In this document: positions 35,036 through 44,246 of the stretch, piece after piece
Position numbering within the stretch: position 1 is the stretch's first letter
Layout: every line of letters starts with the position of its first letter
DNA from: JBKBUF01 sp046290815
GTDB lineage: Bacteria > Bacteroidota > Bacteroidia > Cytophagales > Cytophagaceae
Length of the DNA: 64,000 nt
Direction of reading: 5' to 3'
NCBI GenBank assembly: GCA_046290815.1
Contig: JBKBUF010000008.1
Location: 103,160-167,159 of the forward strand
Notes under the pieces: model-generated
Seen by the model: the letters and a program-made list of their open reading frames with translations, nothing else
Told to the model about the DNA's origin: nothing
Database searches by the model: none
Translations under genes and position numbers: made by a program

Positions 35036-36631
35036 ATGAAAAGATTAATATCATTTTTTATCATTCTCATCTGCCCTAAACTAATATTTGCTCAGCCAGA
35101 CATTACGGTAGGAAAACCTTACAGAGTAGTTGATGCTTATTCAAAATATTATTTCAGCAGAGGCAGCAATGTCCTTACTTTAAAAATTCAAAAAAGAGAT
35201 TATATAATTCAAAAACTGGATGGAAACGGACTGAACTTCATTCAAGAAAAATTCTACAATGACATGCCGGATGATATCGTAATTGAGAAAATCACCGAGT
35301 TCAATGACAGGTACTTTGTATTTTATTCTTTATGGGACAAGCCGAATAAAACAGAGCAATTATTCTATAGGGAAATTGATTTTGAAAAAGGGACATTTAA
35401 AGACCAACATGTATGTCTTCTGAAAGTACAGGGAAAGATTACAGGAGTCCCACTTGGAAGCGTTGGATACTGGAACTATGGGGTATCTGATAAATTTGAC
35501 TTCCAGTTTTCTTATGACAGGAGCAAAATCCTTATCCAGTACCGTCTGAAACCTGAAATAAAAAATGATGATAAAAACTATGACATCATCGGAATGCACG
35601 TATTGGACAAAGACTTAAAGACAGTATGGCAAAAGGAAGTAAAAATGCCATATACAGAAAGCATGATGAACAACATTGATTATTCAGTAGATTCAGATGG
35701 CAATGCATATATCCTTACCACTGTTGCAGATGAAACCGATGACCCCAAACCAAAGAAAAAACATTCCAACTATCATATTGAATTATTAAAAATTCAAGGG
35801 AGTGCCAAAGAAATTCAAATAACCCCTGTTACGCTGGAAGGAAAATTCATCAATAGCATTTGGCTTTATGAGAGCCCTAAAAAGACAATGATATGTGCAG
35901 GCTTTTATTCTAACATCAGAGGAAATAGCAGTGTAAATGGAATATTGATTTTTCAGGTAGGAAAAGATGGTTTTGTTGCGAGCAAAAACAGCTTTGAAAT
36001 TCCTCTTGAATTGCTGAACCAGAATGCCAGCAGAAAAGAGCAGAAAAAGAATGAAAAGAAAGACGCAAAAGATGCAGCCGAATTCGAAAACCTTGAGTTA
36101 AGAAAGCTGGAGATATTGGAGGATGGCAGCATAATTTTAGCAGGAGAGCAATATTACACTTATACCGTTACCTACACAGACGCCAATGGGCGTACAAGCA
36201 CAAGAACATATTATTGTTATAATGATATGCTTTTGGCAAAAGTAAACCCTGACGGAAAACTTGCCTGGATGAAAAAACTACCTAAGAGACAGGTTGGAGG
36301 GGCTGGCAGAGGAGGAATGTCTTATAAATTTATTTCTAACAAAAACGGTATTTATCTGGTATATCTGGATCATGAAAAAAATATAAATCTTTCGCCCGAT
36401 GAAGTCCCTGTAAAACATCAGGATGGCGCCGGTGGATTCCTTACTGCCTATAAAGTTGGGTATAATGGTGATGTAAGCAAAATTTCAATTGCTAATATGA
36501 GGAAAGTAAACGGCTTCGAACTTTTTCAGTTCAGCACCGGAAGGATACTGCCTATAAGCGAAGATGAGTTTATATTTGAAGCCTACAAAAAGAAAAAAGA
36601 AGACGTATTGATAAAAGTTAAATTGAAATAG
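35036..36631 (+). CDS. Secreted protein of unknown function
   Basis: 531 residues from MKRLISFFIILICPKLIFAQ; an in-frame extension further upstream would place a second hydrophobic stretch in front of this signal peptide and is unlikely. The mature protein has many short beta-strands separated by Asp/Lys-rich loops (KFDFQFSYDRSKILIQYRL, YSVDSDGNAYILTTVAD, MLLAKVNPDGKLAWMKKL), the look of a beta-propeller. A Lys-rich patch RKEQKKNEKKDAKDAAEF sits at about residues 340-358. No family recognised. It ends 48 bp before the E1 dehydrogenase gene. Confidence 0.6.
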   Translation: MKRLISFFIILICPKLIFAQPDITVGKPYRVVDAYSKYYFSRGSNVLTLKIQKRDYIIQKLDGNGLNFIQEKFYNDMPDDIVIEKITEFNDRYFVFYSLWDKPNKTEQLFYREIDFEKGTFKDQHVCLLKVQGKITGVPLGSVGYWNYGVSDKFDFQFSYDRSKILIQYRLKPEIKNDDKNYDIIGMHVLDKDLKTVWQKEVKMPYTESMMNNIDYSVDSDGNAYILTTVADETDDPKPKKKHSNYHIELLKIQGSAKEIQITPVTLEGKFINSIWLYESPKKTMICAGFYSNIRGNSSVNGILIFQVGKDGFVASKNSFEIPLELLNQNASRKEQKKNEKKDAKDAAEFENLELRKLEILEDGSIILAGEQYYTYTVTYTDANGRTSTRTYYCYNDMLLAKVNPDGKLAWMKKLPKRQVGGAGRGGMSYKFISNKNGIYLVYLDHEKNINLSPDEVPVKHQDGAGGFLTAYKVGYNGDVSKISIANMRKVNGFELFQFSTGRILPISEDEFIFEAYKKKKEDVLIKVKLK

Positions 36632-36679
36632 TAAATTCAGCGCTGGAAAAGATTCATCTTTAACCATTGACTGCAGACC

Positions 36680-38656
36680 ATGATCAATTATAACAGAAAG
36701 TTTTATTCAGATGATATTCTGATTGAGCTTTATAAAGAACTATTAAAGCCAAGGCTTATTGAAGAAAAGATGCTTATCCTGCTTAGACAGGGCGAAATAA
36801 GCAAATGGTTTTCAGGTATAGGTCAGGAAGCTATTTCAGTAGGTTCAGTCTGCGCATTGGATAAAGATGAATTTATTTTACCACTCCATAGAAACCTTGG
36901 AATTTTTACCGGCCGAGGAATTCCTTTTCACAAGCTATTTTCTCAGTTTCAGGGCAAACCTAATGGATTTACCAAAGGAAGAGACAGGTCTTTCCACTTC
37001 GGAACCAGAGAACATCATATTGTCGGCATGATTTCACACCTTGGTCCGCAACTGGCAGTTGCTGACGGGATAGCCCTTGCAAATTTACTGGACAATAAAA
37101 GTAAAGTTTCTCTGGTATTCAGCGGAGACGGAGGCACCAGCGAAGGAGATTTTCATGAAGCTTTGAATGTGGCAGCTGTATGGAATCTGCCGGTCATTTT
37201 TATGATTGAGAACAATGGCTATGGACTTTCCACTCCCAACAACGAGCAGTTCAGGTTCAAAAGTTTTACAGATAAAGGACCAGCTTATGGCATTGAAGCC
37301 ATGACGATAGACGGCAACAATGTACTGGAAGTATATGACACCGTAAAGCAGGCTGCAATCAGTATAAGAAATCAACCAAGACCCATTCTTATAGAAGCGT
37401 TGACCTTCCGCATGAGAGGGCATGAAGAAGCTTCAGGCACCAAATATGTTCCTAAAGATTTATTTGAAAAATGGGCACAAAAAGATCCGGTAGAAAATTA
37501 TGAGAAATTTCTTATAGAATCCAAAGTATTAAGTTATACCGATGCTCAGGAGATAAGAAAAAACATACGTGCAGAAATTGATGAACATTGGCAAATAACT
37601 GCAAAAGAAAAAATGCCAATGGCAGTGGCTTATGAAGAACTAAAAGATGTCTATGCGCCCTATTCTCAAGAGATCAAAAAGCCGGGGCCTTCAAAAACAA
37701 AGAAGCGATATGTGGATGCTATATCTGATGGTATAAGACAAGCGATGGAAAAGTATCCCAAACTTGTACTAATGGGACAGGATGTTGCAGAATATGGTGG
37801 GGTATTTAAGGTCACTGAAGGCATGATGGAGAAATTCGGCAAAAAGAGAATTATCAATACCCCCCTTTGCGAATCTGCCATTATCGGTGCTGGTCTCGGC
37901 TTATCAATTAACGGCTACAAATCCATCATTGAAATGCAGTTTGCAGATTTTGTAAGCTGCGGATTTAATCAGATTGTAAATAACCTTGCCAAATCCCATT
38001 ACCGCTGGGGACAGAATGCTGATGTAGTAGTTCGAATGCCTACAGGAGCAGGAGCTGCTGCCGGGCCTTATCATTCTCAATCTACCGAAGCTTGGTTTTT
38101 TCATACACCCGGGTTAAAAATAGTTTTTCCTTCCAATCCGCATGATGCAAAAGGATTATTGTTGGCTGCCATTGAGGATCCAAATCCGGTTCTCTATTAC
38201 GAGCATAAACTTTTATACAGATCACTGACAGAAGAAATCTTTGATGATTATTATACCGAACCGATCGGAAAAGCAAGGCTAGTTAAAGAAGGCAATGAAG
38301 TTACAATTATCACCTATGGTCTGCCGGTGGTATGGGCGAAAGAAATTGTAAATGAATTGAATATTTCTGCAGATATTATTGACCTGAGAACTCTTCTTCC
38401 CTGGGACAAAGATACCGTTACGGAGTCCGTAAAAAAGACAGGCAGGGCTTTAGTGATCAATGAAGATACTTATACTGGAAGCATAAGCGCAGAAATCGCC
38501 TCCTATATTTCAGAAAATTGCTTTCAATGGCTTGACGCCCCTGTGATGAGGGAAGCAAGTCTGGATACCCCGGTTCCATTCTCCCCCCCTTTGGAAGAAA
38601 ACTTCCTACCTAAAAAAAGAATGAAGGAAAGACTTCAGCAACTTATTGATTATTAG
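36680..38656 (+). CDS. Fused alpha/beta E1 component of an alpha-keto acid dehydrogenase
   Basis: 658 residues. Residues 1-340 are the alpha half with the thiamine pyrophosphate motif GDGGTSEGDFHEALNVAAVWNLPVIFMIENN (about 150-180, beginning GDGG). Residues 345-658 are the beta half (RYVDAISDGIRQAMEKYPKLVLMGQDVAEYGGVFKVTEG, then VVRMPTGAGAAAGPYHSQS and the C-terminal transketolase fold). Such fused proteins are the pyruvate or branched-chain 2-oxoacid E1 of many Bacteroidota. Substrate not decided by sequence. lipA, needed for the lipoylated E2 partner, lies 3 kb downstream. Confidence 0.93.
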   Translation: MINYNRKFYSDDILIELYKELLKPRLIEEKMLILLRQGEISKWFSGIGQEAISVGSVCALDKDEFILPLHRNLGIFTGRGIPFHKLFSQFQGKPNGFTKGRDRSFHFGTREHHIVGMISHLGPQLAVADGIALANLLDNKSKVSLVFSGDGGTSEGDFHEALNVAAVWNLPVIFMIENNGYGLSTPNNEQFRFKSFTDKGPAYGIEAMTIDGNNVLEVYDTVKQAAISIRNQPRPILIEALTFRMRGHEEASGTKYVPKDLFEKWAQKDPVENYEKFLIESKVLSYTDAQEIRKNIRAEIDEHWQITAKEKMPMAVAYEELKDVYAPYSQEIKKPGPSKTKKRYVDAISDGIRQAMEKYPKLVLMGQDVAEYGGVFKVTEGMMEKFGKKRIINTPLCESAIIGAGLGLSINGYKSIIEMQFADFVSCGFNQIVNNLAKSHYRWGQNADVVVRMPTGAGAAAGPYHSQSTEAWFFHTPGLKIVFPSNPHDAKGLLLAAIEDPNPVLYYEHKLLYRSLTEEIFDDYYTEPIGKARLVKEGNEVTIITYGLPVVWAKEIVNELNISADIIDLRTLLPWDKDTVTESVKKTGRALVINEDTYTGSISAEIASYISENCFQWLDAPVMREASLDTPVPFSPPLEENFLPKKRMKERLQQLIDY

Positions 38657-38804
38657 GAATCTAAAAATCCTGATCAAAATAATTGCTGCCAGACTAAGAA
38701 AAAACTAATTCTTCCCGTTTTATACTGAAATAATACATTTACCCGGCCGTTTTCGGCACTATTCCGTAATAAAATGTAAATTTTATTAGAAGGATTATTT
38801 TTGG

Positions 38805-38812
38805 TAAATTTG
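38805..38812 (+). promoter_or_regulatory. Possible -7 element for the small lipoprotein and basic repeat protein
   Basis: TAAATTTG matches TAnnTTTG and sits 18 bp before the start of the lipoprotein gene at 38830. The upstream -33 position is only TTA/TTT-like, so the match is partial. Confidence 0.35.
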
Positions 38813-38829
38813 TTTATATTTAGAGAATA

Positions 38830-39078
38830 ATGAATCGAGTTAGATTACTGATTTTAATAGGTATAGTTCTGATTTTTGTTGCTTCATGTAACAAGAAGGA
38901 CTATCCATGTCCGGGGCTTGGACAAAATAATGAAGCAGATTTCAGTCTGTTTGACGAAAACGGACAATTGAAAGATCCCAAAAAATCTAAAAACAAAGGG
39001 AGAATTGACAAAACCACCGGTATGGTGAATAAAAAGAAGCCCAAGAAACTGAACGCTCCCCGCAAAAAACACATATAG
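38830..39078 (+). CDS. Small basic lipoprotein
   Basis: 82 residues. A lipoprotein signal with lipobox FVASC (Cys about residue 20) is followed by a Lys/Asn-rich mature chain (DPKKSKNKGRIDKTTGM, KKKPKKLNAPRKKHI). Short lipoproteins of this kind occur in many Cytophagales, without known role. The downstream basic repeat protein begins 42 bp later and shares the Lys-rich composition, so the two probably act in the same place. Confidence 0.7.
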   Translation: MNRVRLLILIGIVLIFVASCNKKDYPCPGLGQNNEADFSLFDENGQLKDPKKSKNKGRIDKTTGMVNKKKPKKLNAPRKKHI

Positions 39079-39119
39079 TCTTGAATTACAATTCAAAATA
39101 TTCTCCTTCCATTCTGAGA

Positions 39120-40091
39120 ATGGCAAAATTTCTTCCGGTTATTTTACTGGCCCTAATGATATTTCCCGGTAAGAGTTATGCCCAAAAAGAGAAAAAAGAA
39201 CTACCTGCTGTAAAAGTCAGGGAGAGTTCTGCAAAAAAAGACAAGAAGAATCTTAACAAATCCCTTAATGCTACCGAAAGGAAGAGCAAAGAATCCGGAC
39301 CTAAAAATCAGGGAGCCACGGTAATTGTAAATCCGAAGAAAGAAAGGATGAAAGAGAAGGAGATGCATAAAAACTCCGGTGGTGATGTAAAAATTCGTGA
39401 ATCTAAGAGTGAAGGCCCGAGAAACCCCGGAGCTACTGTAATAGTAGACAACAGCAAGCAGAGGAAGAAAGATAAATACATGGCCAAACATGGCAGCGGA
39501 GATATGCCGATTCCGGAATCCAGAATGAAACCACCTAAGCAAGAGGTATATGTAGTAGTTGATCATTCCGGCCAAAGAAAGATGAGCAAGCAGATCTCCA
39601 AATACCAGGGAGACATGGTTCCAATGGAATCGAGGATGGAAGGTCCAAGAAATTCCGGCTCGATGGTACTGGCCAGAGAAATTGATCGTAAACAATTAAA
39701 GCGTGTTGCTAATTATTCTGGTGATATACCTGTCAATGCACTTCAAAAGCGTGATAAAATGCGCAGGCAGAAGGACAGAGAAGTGGCCGTTTATCGTGGA
39801 GATATTCTTGTAAAATCTTTACAGCAAAGAGACAAGAAAATCAGGAAGAAAAACAAGAAAATGGCCAATTGGGAGGGAGATATTATTGTCAGGAAAAAGA
39901 AAAAAGGCATGCATCCGAGTTCTGTATATCAGGGAGGAAGAGTTAAAAATTCTTATGCGGAGAAAGAGAAATACAGGAAGAAAATGCTCAAGAAATCCAG
40001 AAGAAATGATGGAATTGAGGATGCCAATTATATGAAGAAGAAAGAAAAGAGACCAAAGTACGATAAAAGAGAAAGTGAGATCTGGTATTAA
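39120..40091 (+). CDS. Exported highly basic repeat protein, unknown function
   Basis: 323 residues from MAKFLPVILL (a 13-residue extension with no signal would precede it). Signal peptide cleaved near SYAQ. The mature protein is rich in Lys and Arg and built of degenerate repeats: GPKNQGATVIV, GPRNPGATVIV, PPKQEVYVVV and GPRNSGSMVLA, each followed by a charged helix and then a short Gly-Asp turn (GGDVKI, SGDMPI, QGDMVP, SGDIPV, RGDILV, EGDIIV). The C-terminus is KYDKRESEIWY. No named domain. Repeats look like a beta-structured, polyanion-binding surface protein; that is inference. Confidence 0.65.
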   Translation: MAKFLPVILLALMIFPGKSYAQKEKKELPAVKVRESSAKKDKKNLNKSLNATERKSKESGPKNQGATVIVNPKKERMKEKEMHKNSGGDVKIRESKSEGPRNPGATVIVDNSKQRKKDKYMAKHGSGDMPIPESRMKPPKQEVYVVVDHSGQRKMSKQISKYQGDMVPMESRMEGPRNSGSMVLAREIDRKQLKRVANYSGDIPVNALQKRDKMRRQKDREVAVYRGDILVKSLQQRDKKIRKKNKKMANWEGDIIVRKKKKGMHPSSVYQGGRVKNSYAEKEKYRKKMLKKSRRNDGIEDANYMKKKEKRPKYDKRESEIWY

Positions 40092-40101
40092 AGAAAGAAT
40101 T

Positions 40102-40437
40102 ATGGAGTGGAAAAAAATAGTTGAAGAAAAAGAACTGGATAAAATAATAGAAGAGTCAAAGTCTCATCCTGTACTTATTTTTAAACATAGCACCAGATGC
40201 TCGGTGAGTTCAACAGCTTTAAGCCGTCTTGAGCGTTCCTGGGTATCTGAGGAAATGAAAAATGTTTCTCCTTACTTTCTGGATCTGCTTTCCTATAGGA
40301 ACATATCCAATTTGATATCCGAAACCTTCAAAATTAATCATGAATCTCCCCAGGCCTTGCTTATCAAGGATGGAAATGTAGTTTACCACGCATCACATCT
40401 TGGAATAAGCTATAGTGAGATAAAGAAGATGTGTTAA
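40102..40437 (+). CDS. ytxJ: YtxJ-type bacilliredoxin (bacillithiol system protein)
   Basis: 111 residues from MEWKKIV; a nine-codon upstream extension overlaps the previous gene. Thioredoxin-like fold with one active Cys in KHSTRCSVSSTALS (about residue 34), where classical thioredoxins have CxxC. YtxJ family proteins are monothiol bacilliredoxins that remove bacillithiol from proteins. A bshC gene in the same window supports a bacillithiol-using cell. It starts 10 bp after the basic repeat gene. Confidence 0.9.
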   Translation: MEWKKIVEEKELDKIIEESKSHPVLIFKHSTRCSVSSTALSRLERSWVSEEMKNVSPYFLDLLSYRNISNLISETFKINHESPQALLIKDGNVVYHASHLGISYSEIKKMC

Positions 40438-40454
40438 TGTGTCCAAGTGTTATT

Positions 40455-40508
40455 GTGTTAAAGTTGGATTTCTAACCTGAACACCTGAACACGTAAACAC
40501 TTTAACAC
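40455..40508. terminator. Inverted repeat between ytxJ and osmC-like genes
   Basis: GTGTTAAAGT (40455-40464) and ACTTTAACAC (40499-40508) form a 10-bp stem around a 34-nt loop containing ACACCTGAACACGTAAACAC. It lies 17 bp after ytxJ and just before the end of the convergent osmC-like gene, so it may stop both transcripts. The stem is AT-rich and lacks a clear T-run. Confidence 0.4.
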
Positions 40509-40509
40509 G

Positions 40510-40914
40510 TTAAAAATCAAACTTCACTTCCTGCTTTATGTCCGGGTGAATACTTAAAGCAACCGGACATGTAAGAGCCGCTCTTTTCAGAACCTCCCTC
40601 TGTTTGTCTGAAATTCCTGCCGAAGGCATCCTAAGCGTCACATGAATTTCCGAAATTTTTCGAGGTGATGCTACCATTACTTTGGTTACATCGGCTTCCA
40701 GTCCCGAAAGGTCAATTTTTTCTCTCTCAGCTACGATTCCCATGATAGTCATCATACAACTTGCAAGTGCAGCGCAAACGAGATCGGAAGGAGAAAAAGC
40801 CTCGCCTTTACCATTATTATCAACAGGTGCATCGGTAATGATTTTATTAGCGGATTTTAAATGGATTGACTCTGTTCTCAGACTACCCAGATACTTGTTT
40901 TTAATTTGTGTCAT
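40510..40914 (-). CDS. OsmC/Ohr family peroxidase-like protein
   Basis: 134 residues. Two conserved cysteines in SDLVCAALASCMMTIMG (about residue 46, next to the family CxxxxxC context) and ALTCPVALSIHPDI (about 120). OsmC/Ohr enzymes reduce organic hydroperoxides, using the two cysteines and an Arg/Glu pair. The MSRILA-like start is absent; it begins MTQIKNKYLGSLRTESIHL. Convergent with ytxJ, so a thiol-stress cluster is suggested but not proven. Confidence 0.88.
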   Translation of the reverse strand: MTQIKNKYLGSLRTESIHLKSANKIITDAPVDNNGKGEAFSPSDLVCAALASCMMTIMGIVAEREKIDLSGLEADVTKVMVASPRKISEIHVTLRMPSAGISDKQREVLKRAALTCPVALSIHPDIKQEVKFDF

Positions 40915-41032
40915 AACAGAATATTTCGTTCATTTTTGAGTTAACAATATAAATAAGTAACTTAATATCTTAAAATATTCCTTCTCCTTATATAGATCAG
41001 GAATTTTTAACTTGGAAAATATTTCAACACCT

Positions 41033-41761
41033 ATGAAGTGCAGGATTTCGCTTTTTTTATCGGGATTAATATTGCTTGCATTGCCTGCATTTGCACAGCC
41101 ATTGGACCAGCCTCATAATAAAGAATTTATTTTCGGAATAAATTTCAATACCCATGGAGGTTTGCTTGGCGGAGCGAACTTCAGATATGCCAGACAAAAA
41201 TCAGCATTTCAATATGAGATATTCGGTCTGGAGGTTGTAAATGTAAAACACCTTAGTGAAGAAAGAACCTCCTCTCCGGTAACCGGCAATGCTTACATCT
41301 TTGGCAAAACAAACTATCTGGTATCATTCCGACCCCAGTATGGACGTACTTTTGCATTATTTAACAAAGCACCTGAGGAAGGAGTACAGGTAGATGCCGT
41401 TTTTGCTGCCGGGCCAACCATAGGACTTGTAAAACCATACATGATAGAGTATGATTATTTCACCTACTCTCAGGTTGAAGCTTATGACCCTGAGAGACAT
41501 GTTTATAGCAGAATATTAGGCAACGGACCTTTTATGTCAGGATTCGACCAGGCAAAGATAGTTCCGGGAATTCACTGCAAGGCAGGATTAAGCCTGGAGT
41601 TTGGTCCTTATATGGGCAATGTTTCAGGAATTGAAATCGGAGGTCTTCTTGAAGCCTTTCCGCGAAGAATTAACCTTATGAATGACCAGCAAGGCTCTGT
41701 AAGAAATAAAGCAGTATTTACATCACTTTATCTCACAATTTATTACGGCAAAAGAGACTAG
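41033..41761 (+). CDS. Exported beta-barrel-like protein, unknown
   Basis: 242 residues from MKCRISLFLSGLILLALPAFAQ. The mature chain alternates aromatic strands (FIFGINFNTHGGLLGGANFRYARQ, YGRTFALF) and ends TSLYLTIYYGKRD, the kind of strand pattern seen in small outer-membrane barrels. No named family. It precedes lipA by 131 bp, with no functional tie evident. Confidence 0.6.
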   Translation: MKCRISLFLSGLILLALPAFAQPLDQPHNKEFIFGINFNTHGGLLGGANFRYARQKSAFQYEIFGLEVVNVKHLSEERTSSPVTGNAYIFGKTNYLVSFRPQYGRTFALFNKAPEEGVQVDAVFAAGPTIGLVKPYMIEYDYFTYSQVEAYDPERHVYSRILGNGPFMSGFDQAKIVPGIHCKAGLSLEFGPYMGNVSGIEIGGLLEAFPRRINLMNDQQGSVRNKAVFTSLYLTIYYGKRD

Positions 41762-41892
41762 CCGGTACATATCATTGTTATTACCTCCATTTTTTCGTAA
41801 TTTTCCAATCATAAATCCGGCTTAAAGAATACAGAATTAATTTTCTTCTGACAGTTAACAGAATATTTACCGGAGTCAAAACAGGAACGTAT

Positions 41893-42768
41893 ATGGAAGA
41901 GCAAAACATCAATGTGTCGGATCAGGAAAAGAAAATCAGCAAGCCTAACTGGCTACGGGTAAAACTTCCTGTAGGAAAAGAGTATGCCAAGGTCAGGGAC
42001 ATTGTAGACACACATAAACTTCATACAATTTGCGAAAGCGGTAACTGTCCGAATATGGGAGAATGCTGGGGTGCGGGCACTGCTACCTTCATGATCCTGG
42101 GCAATGTGTGCACCAGAAGCTGTTCATTCTGTGCAGTAGCTACAGGAAAGCCAAATGAATATGATACAGACGAACCCAGAAGAGTGGCAGAGGCTGTAAA
42201 ACTAATGAACGTTAAACATTGTGTGATTACTTCTGTAAACCGTGATGAGTTGAAAGACCGTGGAGCGGAGATCTGGTATCAGACAGTAGTGGCAGTAAAA
42301 CAGATATCACCGCAAACAACCATAGAAACATTAATCCCTGATGTAAAGGGCAACTGGGATGCCTTAACAAGAATGATAAGTGCAGGACAGGAAGTGGTGT
42401 CTCATAATATGGAAACGGTGAAGAGACTTTACAGAATGGTTAGACCACAAGCGAAATATGAGCGCAGTCTGGAGCAGATAAAGAGGATAAAAGAATACGG
42501 CAAAAGAACCAAGTCAGGAATCATGCTGGGCCTAGGAGAAACCGATGAGGAGGTATATGAAGCGATGGATGATCTTGTTGCAAACGGACTTGATGTACTT
42601 ACGCTTGGACAATATTTACAACCCACTAAGATGCATCTTGGCGTGGCAGAGTTTATCCACCCTGATAAATTTGCACACTACAAAGAGGTAGGATTGAGCA
42701 AAGGATTTAACTATGTTGAATCAGGTCCGCTAGTGAGATCATCTTATCATGCGGAAAGACATATTTGA
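41893..42768 (+). CDS. lipA: Lipoyl synthase
   Basis: 291 residues. Radical SAM enzyme that inserts two sulfurs into protein-bound octanoyl groups to form lipoate on E2 and glycine-cleavage H proteins. The auxiliary cluster is CESGNCPNMGECW (about residues 48-60) and the radical SAM cluster CTRSCSFCAV (about 74-83). The E1 gene at 36.7 kb and gcvP at 46.4 kb are lipoate-dependent pathways. A hairpin terminator follows directly. Confidence 0.97.
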   Translation: MEEQNINVSDQEKKISKPNWLRVKLPVGKEYAKVRDIVDTHKLHTICESGNCPNMGECWGAGTATFMILGNVCTRSCSFCAVATGKPNEYDTDEPRRVAEAVKLMNVKHCVITSVNRDELKDRGAEIWYQTVVAVKQISPQTTIETLIPDVKGNWDALTRMISAGQEVVSHNMETVKRLYRMVRPQAKYERSLEQIKRIKEYGKRTKSGIMLGLGETDEEVYEAMDDLVANGLDVLTLGQYLQPTKMHLGVAEFIHPDKFAHYKEVGLSKGFNYVESGPLVRSSYHAERHI

Positions 42769-42789
42769 GAGCTAAGGCCGAATTAAATC

Positions 42790-42834
42790 AAGAAGCTTCC
42801 TTACAAGGTTAATAACCAAATACGGAAGCTTCTT
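42790..42834 (+). terminator. Hairpin terminator after lipA
   Basis: AAGAAGCTTCC (42790-42800) pairs with GGAAGCTTCTT (42824-42834) over 11 bp, with a nested GGTTAATAACC hairpin in the loop. The two genes converge here (the next gene is on the other strand, ending at 42844), so it can serve both. Confidence 0.65.
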
Positions 42835-42843
42835 ACTTTATAT

Positions 42844-43542
42844 TCAGGATTTTCTTTTATTAATCAAAAACAGTAACCTGACTGATGTAAATGAGCCAAC
42901 CCAACCCGTGAGAATAACACCATTTTTTGTCAAATCATTTTTCTTATGATAAATAACCTGGCCATTGGCATCGGTGCTTTTTTCTTCCAATATTGATCCC
43001 CTGTCCAACTCCAAGGAAAAAGGAGACATCTTATATTCTACACCTAAAGCAATCCAATCTGTCAGATAATAATTAAAACCTGCGAATGGTAAAATTGATA
43101 ATCTATAATCATTTCTATAATTATTTTTTCTTTCTATGGTCACAGAATCCATTTTTGTAAAATCTTTTGAATACGTTTTATATCCACGTAAGGACATCAT
43201 TGCATCTAAACCACAATATAATTCTGCTCTATGGGATTGCCACAAGTTTTTCTGAACTCCGGCCGATATCACCAGGGAGTAGCGGTCAGAATTCCATGAA
43301 CTCCTTACATAATTACCGTCATATTCCGGGGACTTATCAATATTATAAAATCCTCCAAAATCTAATCTGTAAGCTAAATCTTTTGATTTATTAATTCTTA
43401 AGGCCAGCAAACTTGAAGTATTTACCACACCAACGAGCACTTGCTTATTCCCTTTATTCGGTGTAAGGGTGTCTTTATTCTGAGCAGCCATAGATAATGA
43501 CGTCATCAGAAAGAAAATTCCAATTAGAAATTTTACTCCCAT
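42844..43542 (-). CDS. Outer-membrane beta-barrel-like protein, paralog B
   Basis: 232 residues with a signal peptide (cleaved near MAAQ). Features are LTPNKGNKQVLVGVVNTSSLL and AGFNYYLTDWIALGVEYKMSPF. The neighbouring gene upstream (43548) encodes a protein of the same length with the same sequence blocks at the same places, so the two are tandem duplicates. The shared core FNYYL-(M/T)D-(R/W)-(L/I)A-(I/L)GVEY looks like a barrel strand. Function unknown. Confidence 0.6.
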   Translation of the reverse strand: MGVKFLIGIFFLMTSLSMAAQNKDTLTPNKGNKQVLVGVVNTSSLLALRINKSKDLAYRLDFGGFYNIDKSPEYDGNYVRSSWNSDRYSLVISAGVQKNLWQSHRAELYCGLDAMMSLRGYKTYSKDFTKMDSVTIERKNNYRNDYRLSILPFAGFNYYLTDWIALGVEYKMSPFSLELDRGSILEEKSTDANGQVIYHKKNDLTKNGVILTGWVGSFTSVRLLFLINKRKS

Positions 43543-43547
43543 ATAAC

Positions 43548-44246
43548 CTATCTTTTGTTTATATACAAGGTTGCAGTAACTATGGCAGTACCAGATAATG
43601 ATCCACCTATGGAGAAGCCGTTTCTTTTTACAGTATTTTCTGCAGAATATTTTAAATCACCAAATTCATCCACCTCTTCAATCTTATTATTCACACCTCG
43701 AGCCAATCCAAATCCAAAGATTGGAATTCTATATTCAACTCCAATAGCAAGCCTATCCATCAAATAATAATTAAAACCTAAGAAAGGTATAACTCCTACC
43801 GATACACCAGGCCTTGCTACTTCCGTTTCGGTTCGATACACATCAGCCGACAAAAAACTATCATAACGTTTAGTTGAATAAGATTTTGATCTATACCAAG
43901 TACCAAGACTAAAATCAGAACCTAAATATGGTTCGAACCGATCAAAGGAGCCTAATCTTTTCTGAAATCCTAATAATAGATTGAAGTTATAAGTCTCCGA
44001 AAAGCCTTTAAGCTTTGGATCGTCGGAAGTCGAAGGTTCCTTATGATACAAATAATTTCCTTCCAGACCTAGCCTGCAAGCCTTGGTTTCATTCTTATGT
44101 TTTTTAAACATTAGAAATGTAGCATTATTCCAAACGCCCATTACCGCCTGCTTATCGCCCGCTTTTGGAGTCAGAACTTCGGAAGTTTGTCCCATTGTAA
44201 CCAAAAAGGAAAAACATAGAGTAGTTAGTAAAAAATACTTTTGCAT
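43548..44246 (-). CDS. Outer-membrane beta-barrel-like protein, paralog A
   Basis: 232 residues, signal peptide (cleaved near MGQT). Core blocks: LTPKAGDKQAVMGVWNNATFL, LGFNYYLMDRLAIGVEYRIPIFGFGL and SIGGSLSGTAIVTATLYINKR. It aligns end to end with the paralog 5 bp downstream. Tandem duplication with divergence is the simplest reading. No named family. Confidence 0.6.
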   Translation of the reverse strand: MQKYFLLTTLCFSFLVTMGQTSEVLTPKAGDKQAVMGVWNNATFLMFKKHKNETKACRLGLEGNYLYHKEPSTSDDPKLKGFSETYNFNLLLGFQKRLGSFDRFEPYLGSDFSLGTWYRSKSYSTKRYDSFLSADVYRTETEVARPGVSVGVIPFLGFNYYLMDRLAIGVEYRIPIFGFGLARGVNNKIEEVDEFGDLKYSAENTVKRNGFSIGGSLSGTAIVTATLYINKR

